This document shows positions 1-7,672 of a DNA stretch of 64,000 nucleotides, piece after piece (position 1 is the stretch's first letter; each line of letters starts with the position of its first letter). Origin of the DNA: Pseudomonadales bacterium (GTDB lineage Bacteria > Pseudomonadota > Gammaproteobacteria > Pseudomonadales > Pseudohongiellaceae); contig JACKOH010000002.1 in NCBI GenBank assembly GCA_024234395.1, forward strand, positions 1,302,001-1,366,000, read 5' to 3'. Below the pieces are notes generated by a model, which saw only the letters and a list, made by a program, of their open reading frames with translations, made no database searches and was not told the DNA's origin. A program made the translations under genes and the position numbers.

Positions 1-70
1 AATAATATTCCCGGCCTTTTTCCAGTTCCACCTTGATGGGCGAGTTGGCCGCTACGATGGGCTTATCCAT
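1..70 (-). CDS. CDGSH iron-sulfur domain protein (5' part only)
   Basis: Only the first 23 codons lie in the window; the gene continues past base 1. The N-terminus reads MDKPIVAANSPIKVELEKG followed by REYY, the conserved lead-in to the cysteine-rich CDGSH cluster of small bacterial 2Fe-2S proteins (usually about 75-80 aa). The cluster-binding residues are outside the window, so the call rests on this lead-in. The ATG at 68-70 has a purine-rich AGGAAGGA stretch upstream. It starts 19 bases after the stop of the tannase-like gene on the same strand, so the two may be co-transcribed. Family role: small redox or iron-sulfur transfer proteins. Confidence 0.6.
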   Translation of the reverse strand, partial: MDKPIVAANSPIKVELEKGREYY

Positions 71-89
71 GTTGATGAATTCCTTCCTG

Positions 90-1730
90 TTAACGGCAGC
101 TGAAGTTTTCTGCGACCCAATTGGCCGGATCGTTTTCCGCCCCGACCGGGCCGGTGTAGCGGGCCCGTTGCGGGAACGGACACAGCGGTCGCTGGTTGTC
201 GACCTGGCCATTGCTGCTGTGGGTGGCGATTATGGAGTCCGGGGCAGTGTCGTTCTCCACCCAGTCCACCAGTGCCGGCAGCTTGTCCCAGGAATTGGGG
301 CCCGCACCGCCTCCGCAGTGGCCCATGCCGGGAACCAGAAACAGCCTGGCGCTGGCTCCGGCCGCGCTGACACTGCCATCAAAAGTGGTTTCCACCATGT
401 CGCTGAAATAGTCCACGGTGGCTTCCGCAACCGACAGGGCGTCGGTGAGCCCGTGATACACGATCAGCTTGCCGCCGCGCTGTTTCAGGAAACTGCTAAG
501 ATCCGGATCGGTGGCGTCCATGATTGAACTCATCAGCCGGGCGTTACCGGCGGTAAACTCATCGACACTGAATTCCTTCCAGTGGTATTCGGGATTCATG
601 CCGGTTTTCCGCGGCTGGTAATCAAATTCATTGAGACGCGGAATTGCGACGCCCGGATCCTGTTCGAAGAACAGGTAATTGACGTGATCGCCGGCGGGTC
701 CGCTGAGCATGCTGGGAAGGTTGTTGTTGTGTGCTCCGGGAACGAACAGACGCACCCAGTCCGGCTCTGAACCCGGCAGCTTGCCCGGGTAGATCACGGT
801 GCCGTTGCTGTCCGCCGGGCCACGATAAAAATCAGCCACAGTCTGTATTTGCTGCGGCGTGAAGCAACTGTCGGTGCTGACTCCGGTCGGGCAGGCCAGG
901 TCAGCCAGATCGGTCGCCGGCTCGAAGTTGCAGCTGAACGGATTGTCGATTACACCGTCGCGAATTCCGTCGATGGCATCGCATTTGTTCAGTACCGCCT
1001 CATTGAGCAGATCCACCAGCCGTGTACTGTCACGACTGCCGTCGCCATCCGTATCGACCGCCAGGTTACCGGCCATATGGTTTTTGAACATTTGTTGTAA
1101 ATGCCACACACCGGCGGTATTCATGGCCTGGTAGAAATTAACCGGTGCTCCGGCGACAATGCCATCGAAGTCGTTGGGGTAGCGTTGTGCTTCCATCAGG
1201 CCCTGTCTGCCACCGGTGGAGCAACCTTCGAAATAGGAGTGCTGGGGACCCTGGTCATAGTAGGCATCGACCAGGGTTTTACCGGCCATCACTGTCAGAT
1301 GTACTGCACGATATCCAAAATCGATTTCCGCCTGCCGATTATTCAATCCGAACGAAGAACCCGGCTCGGACCCATTGTCATGCCCGGTATTACTGTTGGC
1401 CACCGCATACCCCTCCGCCACCCGGTGATCGGCGAAGTCCAGGTCGCCGTCCTTGCCCCCGTCACCCCATTGCAGGAAGCGCCCGTTCCAGTTTTCCGGC
1501 AGAGGTAACTGCACGTGATAGTGAATAGCGGGAGAAATGACACCTCTTACATAACAATATGGGCTGCCATCGGCAGTGGACCGCAGCCGTGCCGAAGTCA
1601 GAGTGAGGTTGGGAGTATCCAGCAGCATTTGACAGGCAAGGGCAGCACTGCTGCCGGTGGTTTGAGCGCCTGACTGGCCGGAGACAAGCAATAGGGCCAC
1701 GGCCAGGAGAAGAGGTAATGCTGTTTTCAT
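90..1730 (-). CDS. secreted tannase / feruloyl esterase family hydrolase
   Basis: 546 aa. Start chosen at the ATG at 1728-1730: it has a GAGGATT ribosome site and opens directly into a Sec signal peptide (MKTALPLLLAVALLL...SGA); the frame is open further upstream without a better start. The nucleophile elbow is GCSTGGRQG followed by the family block containing YPNDFDGIVAGAP. A late HGLTDALS segment and a GMGHCGGG segment supply the acid/histidine side and the paired cysteine typical of the family. Expected role: periplasmic or secreted hydrolysis of aromatic (gallate or hydroxycinnamate-type) esters; the exact substrate cannot be read. Length fits the family (about 500-570 aa). Confidence 0.85.
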   Translation of the reverse strand: MKTALPLLLAVALLLVSGQSGAQTTGSSAALACQMLLDTPNLTLTSARLRSTADGSPYCYVRGVISPAIHYHVQLPLPENWNGRFLQWGDGGKDGDLDFADHRVAEGYAVANSNTGHDNGSEPGSSFGLNNRQAEIDFGYRAVHLTVMAGKTLVDAYYDQGPQHSYFEGCSTGGRQGLMEAQRYPNDFDGIVAGAPVNFYQAMNTAGVWHLQQMFKNHMAGNLAVDTDGDGSRDSTRLVDLLNEAVLNKCDAIDGIRDGVIDNPFSCNFEPATDLADLACPTGVSTDSCFTPQQIQTVADFYRGPADSNGTVIYPGKLPGSEPDWVRLFVPGAHNNNLPSMLSGPAGDHVNYLFFEQDPGVAIPRLNEFDYQPRKTGMNPEYHWKEFSVDEFTAGNARLMSSIMDATDPDLSSFLKQRGGKLIVYHGLTDALSVAEATVDYFSDMVETTFDGSVSAAGASARLFLVPGMGHCGGGAGPNSWDKLPALVDWVENDTAPDSIIATHSSNGQVDNQRPLCPFPQRARYTGPVGAENDPANWVAENFSCR

Positions 1731-1787
1731 GGTAATCCTCAGTTTTTTTTCATCAGAGTCGCGATCGTTGCCGCTGGTTTTTATCAA

Positions 1788-1833
1788 CTGCCACCTGCCA
1801 CTTGCCACCTGTCTCCTATCTCCTATCACCTGC
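1788..1833. repeat. short degenerate tandem repeat
   Basis: The motifs CCACCTG, CCACTTG, CCACCTG, then TCTCCTATC, TCCTATCACCTG follow each other. Read on the minus strand this is a run of GATAGGA/GATAGGT and GGTGGCA-like units, resembling the TGATAGGTGG/TGATAGGTGATAGGT units at 33631-33675. It lies upstream of the tannase-like gene start. Confidence 0.45.
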
Positions 1834-2083
1834 GCAGCCGTTCGCCGGTTCAGGGTGGATGGGCCTGGAAATGCCATTTAGCCATAGCCCCGGCCAACAG
1901 TCCAATTGCCGGGTTGCCTGGGAATGACCCTGAAGAAACTATGGTTGTTCTGGGAATTGTTACCTTGAGTTTATTAACGTCACACCAATCACGTTATAAG
2001 TAAGGCGAGGCCACATAACTTGAATGTGAATTAACCGATCTTGATTCAACAGGCTGTTAAGTAAATTGACGTTAACCGAGGGA

Positions 2084-2254
2084 CCGCCCCGGCCCAGGGT
2101 AAGCTCCCGCAGCAACTTGCCCCGCTCCGCGGTTCCCTCCCTCGGTCGCGAGCCCTGTCAAGCGGCCTCGCTCGGTCGGTCGGTGCTGCGTTTTTATCGC
2201 TGCAGGAACTTACCCCTGGTCCGGGGCTCGGTGTTCTTGCCGGCTAATGTGCAC
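2084..2254. repeat. 170-bp inverted-end intergenic element, copy 1
   Basis: About 90% identical by eye to 52063-52233. The ends are inverted: GGCCCAGGGTAAGCTCC near 2091 pairs with GGAACTTACCCCTGG near 2205. Where copy 2 has CAAG paired with CTTG, this copy has TAAG paired with CTTA, a compensatory change in the stem. No open frame of note is conserved. It resembles a MITE or REP-type element. Confidence 0.75.
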
Positions 2255-2306
2255 GCTGCAAATTCGTTGGTTCTCTCGCCAGCTTCTACGATAAGAGTGG
2301 GTCCAA

Positions 2307-2347
2307 GGTAAAATGGGACAGTCCCTGAGGGACTGTCCCCTTTTACC
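2307..2347. repeat. GGGACAGTCCC palindrome
   Basis: Two 20-base arms around one base: GGGACAGTCCCT, G, AGGGACTGTCCC, extended outwards by GGTAAAA and TTTTACC, with one mismatch. The same core occurs three times at 52415-52480. Both loci lie just downstream of a copy of the 170-bp element. Confidence 0.75.
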
Positions 2348-2462
2348 CCGATTGGCCAGACGCCGGCCACCGGATTAAACTTGCCGGGAGTGGCGACAAT
2401 TATTCAGGCGTGGCCATTGAAAAATAGTTTCAGTCGGTCAGCTGGAGGTGAAAACCGGGATT

Positions 2463-3314
2463 ATGAAGAATCTGGAAAAAGTCGCGTCAAGCCGGTGTTT
2501 CGCTGGTGAGCAACTGCGTTTTCGGCATTGGTCCGAGGCGTTGTCCTGCACTATGCATTGCTCGGTTTTTGTGCCGCCTATGCCGGGTCGGCAAACTGCA
2601 CCGGTGGTGTACTGGTTGTCAGGCCTGACCTGTACCGATGAAAATTTTGTTCAGAAGGCCGGGGCGCAGCGGGTCGCCGCTGAACTGGGGCTGATTCTGG
2701 TGACGCCGGACACCAGCCCCCGCGGCGAGGATGTCGCCGACGATCCTGACGGGGCTTATGACCTGGGTCTGGGGGCCGGGTTCTATGTGAATGCCACCCG
2801 GTCTCCCTGGCATAGAAATTACCGCATGTACGACTACGTGGTGGACGAGTTGCCGGCCCTGGTCAACGGCAGTTTCCCGGTACAGGATGACGCCTGGTCT
2901 ATCTCCGGCCACTCGATGGGAGGACATGGCGCCCTGACCGTCGCCCTGAAAAATCCCCGACAGTTCCGATCGGTCTCCGCCTTTGCCCCGATCTGTTCGC
3001 CTACCCGTTGTCCCTGGGGAACCCGGGCTTTCAGTAACTACCTGGGTGAGGATCAGACTACCTGGGCAGAGTACGACGCCGCACTGTTGATTTCCGGTGC
3101 TACCGCCCGGCTTCCGATGCTGATCGATCAGGGCGATGCCGATCAGTTTCTCGATCAGCAGCTACATCCCAGGCTATTGCTCGAGGCGGCGCAACAGAAC
3201 GATTACCCGGTCAGTTTTCATTCCCGCAGCGGCTATGATCACAGCTACTTTTACATCGCCAGTTTTATCGACGAACATCTGCGTTTTCACGCTGAGTATT
3301 TGGGAGTCAGGTAG
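2463..3314 (+). CDS. fghA: S-formylglutathione hydrolase
   Basis: 283 aa esterase-D family enzyme that hydrolyses S-formylglutathione to glutathione and formate, the last step of glutathione-dependent formaldehyde detoxification. Seen: oxyanion region LSGLTCTDENF, nucleophile elbow GHSMGGHGA (Ser about 151), acid in DQGDADQFL (Asp about 227), and histidine in GYDHSYF (His about 260). Start placed at ATG 2463, where family members begin (MKNLEKVASSRCF); an in-frame GTG lies at 2448 on top of a GGAGG, so the start is slightly uncertain. The usual partner, S-hydroxymethylglutathione dehydrogenase, is not adjacent. Confidence 0.93.
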   Translation: MKNLEKVASSRCFAGEQLRFRHWSEALSCTMHCSVFVPPMPGRQTAPVVYWLSGLTCTDENFVQKAGAQRVAAELGLILVTPDTSPRGEDVADDPDGAYDLGLGAGFYVNATRSPWHRNYRMYDYVVDELPALVNGSFPVQDDAWSISGHSMGGHGALTVALKNPRQFRSVSAFAPICSPTRCPWGTRAFSNYLGEDQTTWAEYDAALLISGATARLPMLIDQGDADQFLDQQLHPRLLLEAAQQNDYPVSFHSRSGYDHSYFYIASFIDEHLRFHAEYLGVR

Positions 3315-3444
3315 AACTCTTTAAGGGTTGCTGGGTTCCGGATCTGCTGTCAGGACAAATCCGTTGCTGATGGCGTTGCGACGCCTGGCGTTAACGGCGA
3401 TCGGCTCCAGATTGTGAAGAACGACTCCCCGGGAACAACAATTT

Positions 3445-4887
3445 TCAGCGCCAGCTCCCGGTCGCAGCCCATACCAGAATGCCGCATAACAGAGCGACTA
3501 CCTGACTGTTACGATCGGTGGTGAAAAAGACTACGGGGTCCTCATGCAGCTGTCCGCGATTGGTCAGCAGCCAGACCCGGCTGATCAGATAGAGCAGAAG
3601 CGGGCAGATAAACCAGAGGATTTCCGGGGTGCCGTAAAGTACCCGGGTTTCCTCTGCATTGATATACAGGGCGAAAACCAGTACCGCCATAAAGCCGCTG
3701 GCGCTGCCCAGCATGGTCATGGGAACCAGGTCGCTGGCGTAATAGCCGCGGCCATGGGCCTGCTGTTGATTCCGGCTGCGCAGGTTTTCCAGTTCGGTGA
3801 CACGCTTGACGATCGCCAGGCTCATGAACAGGAACATGGAGAAAGCGAGCAGCCAGAAAGTGGGAATCGTGGAGATGGCGGCGGCGCCGGCGATAATCCG
3901 GATTGTGTAAAGGCAGGCCAGCAGCAGAACGTCGATAATCGCAAATGCCTTGAGATAGAAACTGTAGAGCAGGGTCAACAGGTAATAACCCAGCAGCACC
4001 AGGGAGAATTCCCACGGCAACAGAACCGAGATTAGAAACGCCAGGATCAACAGGCTTGGGGTGGCGATCAAGCCGAGCTGCAGAGGCAGGTCACCGGCCG
4101 CAAAGGGCCGTGTGCGTTTGGTTGCATGCTGACGATCGTGCTCCAGGTCCAGCAGGTCATTGAGCAGGTAGACGCTGGAGGCACAGCAACTGAAACTCAG
4201 GAAACCAGCCAGCGACATCAGCACGAGCTGGGTGTTAGCGAGCTGATGTGACAATAACAGCGGCAGGAACAGCAGCAGGTTTTTCGCCCACTGGTGAACC
4301 CGTAATGCCCGCAACATGGCCGGGCCCAGCCTGATTTCCGGGTCGAATACGGTGATCCGCTGTGCAGCTCTGCTGGCGGCTGATGACAGTCCGGGATTGC
4401 CACTTACCACGATGGCGGTCTGCGCCTGCTGCCAGATTGGCAGGTCGGAGCGCTCATTGCCGGCGTAATCAAAGTCTTCGGCACCGGAAATCTCGCGGAT
4501 TTTCTGCAGTTTTACCCGGCCCTTGAGATTTTCCGAGGGGCTGCTCCCCAGTGCCATGTCGAACAGTTTAAGGTGTTGTGCGACCTGATCAACCAGGCTC
4601 TGGTGCGAAGCGGAAATCAACACCAGGCGCCGGCCGGCAGCGCGCTGTTCCTCCAGATGCTTCAGCAGTTGCTGGTTGTAAGGTAACAGGTCGGTCCGCA
4701 GTTCCACCCTGGCCGCTATCTGATGCTTCAGATTGGCTTTGCCCCTGGCCAGCCAGACTGGAATCATGAACAGATACAGAATATTTTTTGCCAGTAATCT
4801 GAACAGAGACTCCAGCAGCAGATCACTGTTGATAAGGGTCCCGTCGAGATCCACGTAGACTGTTCGGGCTGGCATGTATTCAGTCAT
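3445..4887 (-). CDS. HAD phosphatase-UbiA prenyltransferase fusion (DPPR synthase-like)
   Basis: 480 aa. N-terminal HAD domain (about 1-180): YVDLDGTLINSD with catalytic Asp13/Asp15, VLISAS motif near 90, and YAGNERSDLP near 141-150. C-terminal UbiA domain (about 190-480): HQWAKNLLLFLPLL, the metal/diphosphate motif NDLLDLEHD (243-251), YSFYLK, and several membrane helices. The UbiA part matches the family of mycobacterial Rv3806c, which transfers 5-phosphoribosyl from PRPP to polyprenyl phosphate; the HAD part could remove the 5-phosphate. Last gene of the GtrA-DprE1-DprE2 operon, 19 bases after DprE2. Start at ATG 4887; the frame upstream overlaps dprE2 and lacks family residues. The function is inferred from family and context. 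Confidence 0.85.
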   Translation of the reverse strand: MTEYMPARTVYVDLDGTLINSDLLLESLFRLLAKNILYLFMIPVWLARGKANLKHQIAARVELRTDLLPYNQQLLKHLEEQRAAGRRLVLISASHQSLVDQVAQHLKLFDMALGSSPSENLKGRVKLQKIREISGAEDFDYAGNERSDLPIWQQAQTAIVVSGNPGLSSAASRAAQRITVFDPEIRLGPAMLRALRVHQWAKNLLLFLPLLLSHQLANTQLVLMSLAGFLSFSCCASSVYLLNDLLDLEHDRQHATKRTRPFAAGDLPLQLGLIATPSLLILAFLISVLLPWEFSLVLLGYYLLTLLYSFYLKAFAIIDVLLLACLYTIRIIAGAAAISTIPTFWLLAFSMFLFMSLAIVKRVTELENLRSRNQQQAHGRGYYASDLVPMTMLGSASGFMAVLVFALYINAEETRVLYGTPEILWFICPLLLYLISRVWLLTNRGQLHEDPVVFFTTDRNSQVVALLCGILVWAATGSWR

Positions 4888-4906
4888 GGTCGGGGTACCG
4901 CCGGGC

Positions 4907-5662
4907 TTACAATTTGATGCGCTTGAAGATAAAGTCCGGGAGCGAGCGTACCACGAACATGATGAAGCGCCAGAAAAACGGTGCATAGACGGTATGTCGC
5001 CCACGTTCGATACTGCGGACAATGATCGCCGCTATCCGTTCCGGGCTGGCCCACAGGGGGCCCTTTTCCAGGTGGGCGGTCATGGGACTGTCCACGAAGC
5101 CGGGACGGATGTCCACCACGTGAACATTATCGGCCAACAGGCGTCCACGCAGTCCCTGCAGGTAGGTGGAGACCATCGCTTTGACCGAGCCATAGACGTA
5201 ATTGGATTGCCGGCCCCGATCTCCGGCCACCGACGTCACCACCGCGATGGTACCGTGTTGCTGCGCCGTAAAGATTCCGGACAGGACAGTCAGCAGGGAC
5301 AACACACTCAGGCCGTTGGTATTGATTTCCTGGCGTGCCAGTTCAAAGCTTTTTTCACTGGCCAGCTGGTCCGGCAGTGAGCCATGGCAGATCAGCGCCA
5401 CGTCCACGCCGCCGAGCTTTTCAACCGCGTTGTTGAGTGTGGCTTCGTGCTGGTCAAAATCATTGACATCAAGCACCGAGGTAGACACCGAGCCGGCACC
5501 ACGAACCCGCAGGTCATCCGCCACTGCGTTCAGTGTCACTTCATTGCGGGCAATCAGGTGCAGACGAAGTCCCCTTGCTGCATACAGCCGGGCAGTGGCC
5601 TTGGCGATCGCCGAGGTGGCGCCGATGATCAGAATTCGTTGTGCTTTCATGCCGGACTGCAA
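4907..5662 (-). CDS. dprE2: DprE2-like decaprenylphosphoryl-2-keto-ribose reductase (SDR)
   Basis: 251 aa short-chain dehydrogenase. Rossmann motif GATSAIA (14-20), catalytic Ser144 in VVTSVAG, and Tyr157/Lys161 in YGSVK followed by AMVSTYLQGLRGRL, close to the reductase half of the mycobacterial DPR epimerase. It should reduce the 2-keto intermediate with NAD(P)H to give polyprenylphosphoryl-D-arabinose. It lies between dprE1 (21-base gap) and the HAD-UbiA gene. The start is ambiguous: TTG at 5662 has AGGGAGAGG at good spacing, while the ATG at 5650 is 16 bases from that site; I keep 5662. The C-terminus has a hydrophobic FFWRFIMFVVRSLP segment that may touch the membrane. Confidence 0.85.
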   Translation of the reverse strand: MQSGMKAQRILIIGATSAIAKATARLYAARGLRLHLIARNEVTLNAVADDLRVRGAGSVSTSVLDVNDFDQHEATLNNAVEKLGGVDVALICHGSLPDQLASEKSFELARQEINTNGLSVLSLLTVLSGIFTAQQHGTIAVVTSVAGDRGRQSNYVYGSVKAMVSTYLQGLRGRLLADNVHVVDIRPGFVDSPMTAHLEKGPLWASPERIAAIIVRSIERGRHTVYAPFFWRFIMFVVRSLPDFIFKRIKL

Positions 5663-5683
5663 TTTACCTCTCCCTGATATCGC

Positions 5684-6997
5684 CTACTCACTCAGACCGA
5701 GTCGGCGTGACTGTAACGAACCAAACAGGTTATCCGGATCCACTTCCCGCCGTACTTGCTGAAAATCAGCCAGTCCCGGATAGGTACGGGTGAACAGGTC
5801 CCGGCTCATGCGGGCGTCTTTGGCCAGGTACAGGCGGCCACCCGCCTCCAGGACAATCCGGTCCAGCCGATCCAGCAACGGAAACAGTGAGTCTTCGATC
5901 CTGAAATCGAGTGCCAGGGTATAACCTGCCATGGGAAAGGACAGGAAATTTGCATTTTCGGCACCCATTTTCTTCAGCACCGTCAGGAAGGAACCTTTTC
6001 CCAACGCGGAAATTTCCTTCAGCGCCACACCGATGGCGTCTCGGGCGGTGGTGTCGGGAACCACAAACTGATACTGAATGAATCCACGGCCACCGTACAG
6101 ACGGTTCCAGTTATGAATCCAGTCCAGGGGGAAAAAATAATCGCGGTAATATTGGATATTCTCCCGGCGTCCGCTTTTCTGGGCGGCCAGGTACAGGCGA
6201 TTGAACAGACCCATGGAAACCCGGTTGACCAGAAAGCCGGGGCTGCGGGGCGGTGCGGAAATTCGTCTGCGACTCCAGTTGACCAGCCCGCCGCGGGTAC
6301 TATTATGACCGGTGAACAGTACCGACCTGCCCAGCTTTGCGCCGCGGGCCAGACAATCAAGCCAGGCGACCGAGTACTTGCTGAGCTGATGTTCCTCGAA
6401 CAGCGCGAATATTTCATCGAGATTGGCAGCGAAGTCGGTGCGCTGCTCAATAAAGGCGCTGACAACCGGTTCCAGTTTCAGGGTGGCCGCCAGGATTATT
6501 CCGGTCAGTCCCATACCCCCACAGGTGGCGCGAAACAGTTCGGGGTTGTTGTCCCGACTGCATTGCACTGTTTCTCCCGAGGCCAGCATCAGGGACATGG
6601 ATTGCACAAAATTGGAAAAGCAGCCGTCAAGATGATGATTCTTCCCGTGCACATCACTGGCGATGGCCCCGCCCACGCTGACGAAGCGGGTGCCGGGCAG
6701 CACTGGCAACAGCCAGCCCGCGGGAACTGTGAGGTCAAGAACCTGTTCAAGAGTGAGGCCGGCATCGCAGCAGAGGACTCCTGCCTGGCGATCAAAACTG
6801 ATGAAATTGTCGAGGAAACGGGTGCCGATCGTGGTCTCCGCCAGGCTGCTGTCGCCATAGCTGCGCCCGGCGCCACGGGCGATCAGGTGCGTATTGCGGT
6901 CCCGGGACCGGAGTTTCGTTGCCAGCGACGGTCGGTCGACAGGTTCGATGAGGGTTGTGTCGATTCCCGGGAACCGCCCCCAGCCATACATTTCCAT
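5684..6997 (-). CDS. dprE1: DprE1-like FAD oxidase (decaprenylphosphoryl-ribose 2'-oxidase)
   Basis: 437 aa VAO-type flavoprotein. FAD-binding RGAGRSYGDSSL (41-52), PGTRFVSVGGAIASDVHGKN (101-120) and, near the end, AGGRLYLAKDAR and VRREVDPDNLF match the mycobacterial oxidase closely. Expected reaction: oxidation of the 2'-OH of polyprenylphosphoryl-ribose at the inner face of the membrane. The ATG overlaps the GtrA stop by one base (TGATG), implying translational coupling. At the position where the mycobacterial enzyme has its active-site cysteine (Cys387, in WNICVDF) this protein has Ala362 (YTLALDF). The alignment is from memory of the mycobacterial sequence. Confidence 0.88.
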   Translation of the reverse strand: MEMYGWGRFPGIDTTLIEPVDRPSLATKLRSRDRNTHLIARGAGRSYGDSSLAETTIGTRFLDNFISFDRQAGVLCCDAGLTLEQVLDLTVPAGWLLPVLPGTRFVSVGGAIASDVHGKNHHLDGCFSNFVQSMSLMLASGETVQCSRDNNPELFRATCGGMGLTGIILAATLKLEPVVSAFIEQRTDFAANLDEIFALFEEHQLSKYSVAWLDCLARGAKLGRSVLFTGHNSTRGGLVNWSRRRISAPPRSPGFLVNRVSMGLFNRLYLAAQKSGRRENIQYYRDYFFPLDWIHNWNRLYGGRGFIQYQFVVPDTTARDAIGVALKEISALGKGSFLTVLKKMGAENANFLSFPMAGYTLALDFRIEDSLFPLLDRLDRIVLEAGGRLYLAKDARMSRDLFTRTYPGLADFQQVRREVDPDNLFGSLQSRRLGLSE

Positions 6998-7398
6998 CAG
7001 ACTGTCCCGGTGAGAAAGACGAATCGTTTATCCAGCTGATACTTCAACAGATAGCCGATCGAAAGGCCGATTACGGCACCGGCGTACCGGGCCTCGCGGG
7101 TTGCGAACAGGAATTCGAAGCTGAGTTCGAAGCCCCAGAAAATCAGGGTAGTGATCACACCGGTCAGGCTGTAGGCAAGAAACCTGTTGAGGTCATGCCC
7201 GAGACTGCTTGTCCGGGCATTGAAAATAAACTGCTTGTCGAGCAGATATTTGCTCACCAGGCCGGCAGCCGTGCCGGCCAGGATGGCCGGATAGATGGAA
7301 TAGGCACCGCCGTAGATCTGCAGGGTGAGCTCCTGACTGGCCAGGTTGAGTGCCATGGCGAGCAGTGCAAAGAGTATGTAGAGGAGCAGAATTTTCAT
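6997..7398 (-). CDS. GtrA family membrane protein
   Basis: 133 aa with four predicted membrane helices, beginning MKILLLYILFALLAMALN and containing LVSKYLLDKQFIF and LLKYQLDKRFVF, the repeated K-x-x-x-D-K-x-F-x-F signature of GtrA proteins. These proteins handle polyprenyl-linked sugars at the membrane; the mycobacterial relative Rv3789 sits beside dprE1/dprE2. First gene of the putative arabinose-donor operon. The start at 7398 gives the usual GtrA length; the frame is open to 7710, and an ATG at 7443 would add 15 residues. No strong Shine-Dalgarno is visible for either. Confidence 0.82.
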   Translation of the reverse strand: MKILLLYILFALLAMALNLASQELTLQIYGGAYSIYPAILAGTAAGLVSKYLLDKQFIFNARTSSLGHDLNRFLAYSLTGVITTLIFWGFELSFEFLFATREARYAGAVIGLSIGYLLKYQLDKRFVFLTGTV

Positions 7399-7672
7399 GG
7401 TGTCCGGTGCATTCAGAAACTGCCGATAAGACTCACGCCGCATTATAGCCAGATAGCCAGCGAGTCTCTGTCGGATGATGCGGAATTTAATCAGCCTGTC
7501 AGGTTCTTTTAATCGGCACCAACCCGCTTTTACGTAACAATCGAAATCTGACAGGATCGAGGTTCCTTGAGCTATCTGCCGACAGCACCTTGACAGTGCT
7601 GTTGCCGGAAGGCGAGAGTAGCCCCTGCCGTTACCCGGAAGTCCGTCTGTTGAGTAGCCGAGTCCCTGAACC

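Larger units (their letters stand above)
1731..2462. other. gene-free interval holding repeats
   Basis: No gene is supported in these 732 bases. It contains degenerate CACCTG/CTCCTATC short repeats (1788-1833), a short match to the CAACAGGCTG repeat end (2048-2060), copy 1 of the 170-bp inverted-end element (2084-2254), and a GGGACAGTCCC palindrome (2307-2347). The promoter of the S-formylglutathione hydrolase gene should lie in the last 100 bases, but no clear -35/-10 pair was recognised. Confidence 0.7.

Noticed and set aside
4888..5022. Longer N-terminus for the HAD-UbiA protein
   Set aside because: It lies inside the dprE2-like gene and has no family residues; the HAD motif begins just after ATG 4887.
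3445..7398. Mycobacterial contamination as the source of the dprE genes
   Set aside because: Base composition matches the flanks, the flanking genes are gammaproteobacterial, and the HAD-UbiA fusion differs from mycobacterial gene structure.
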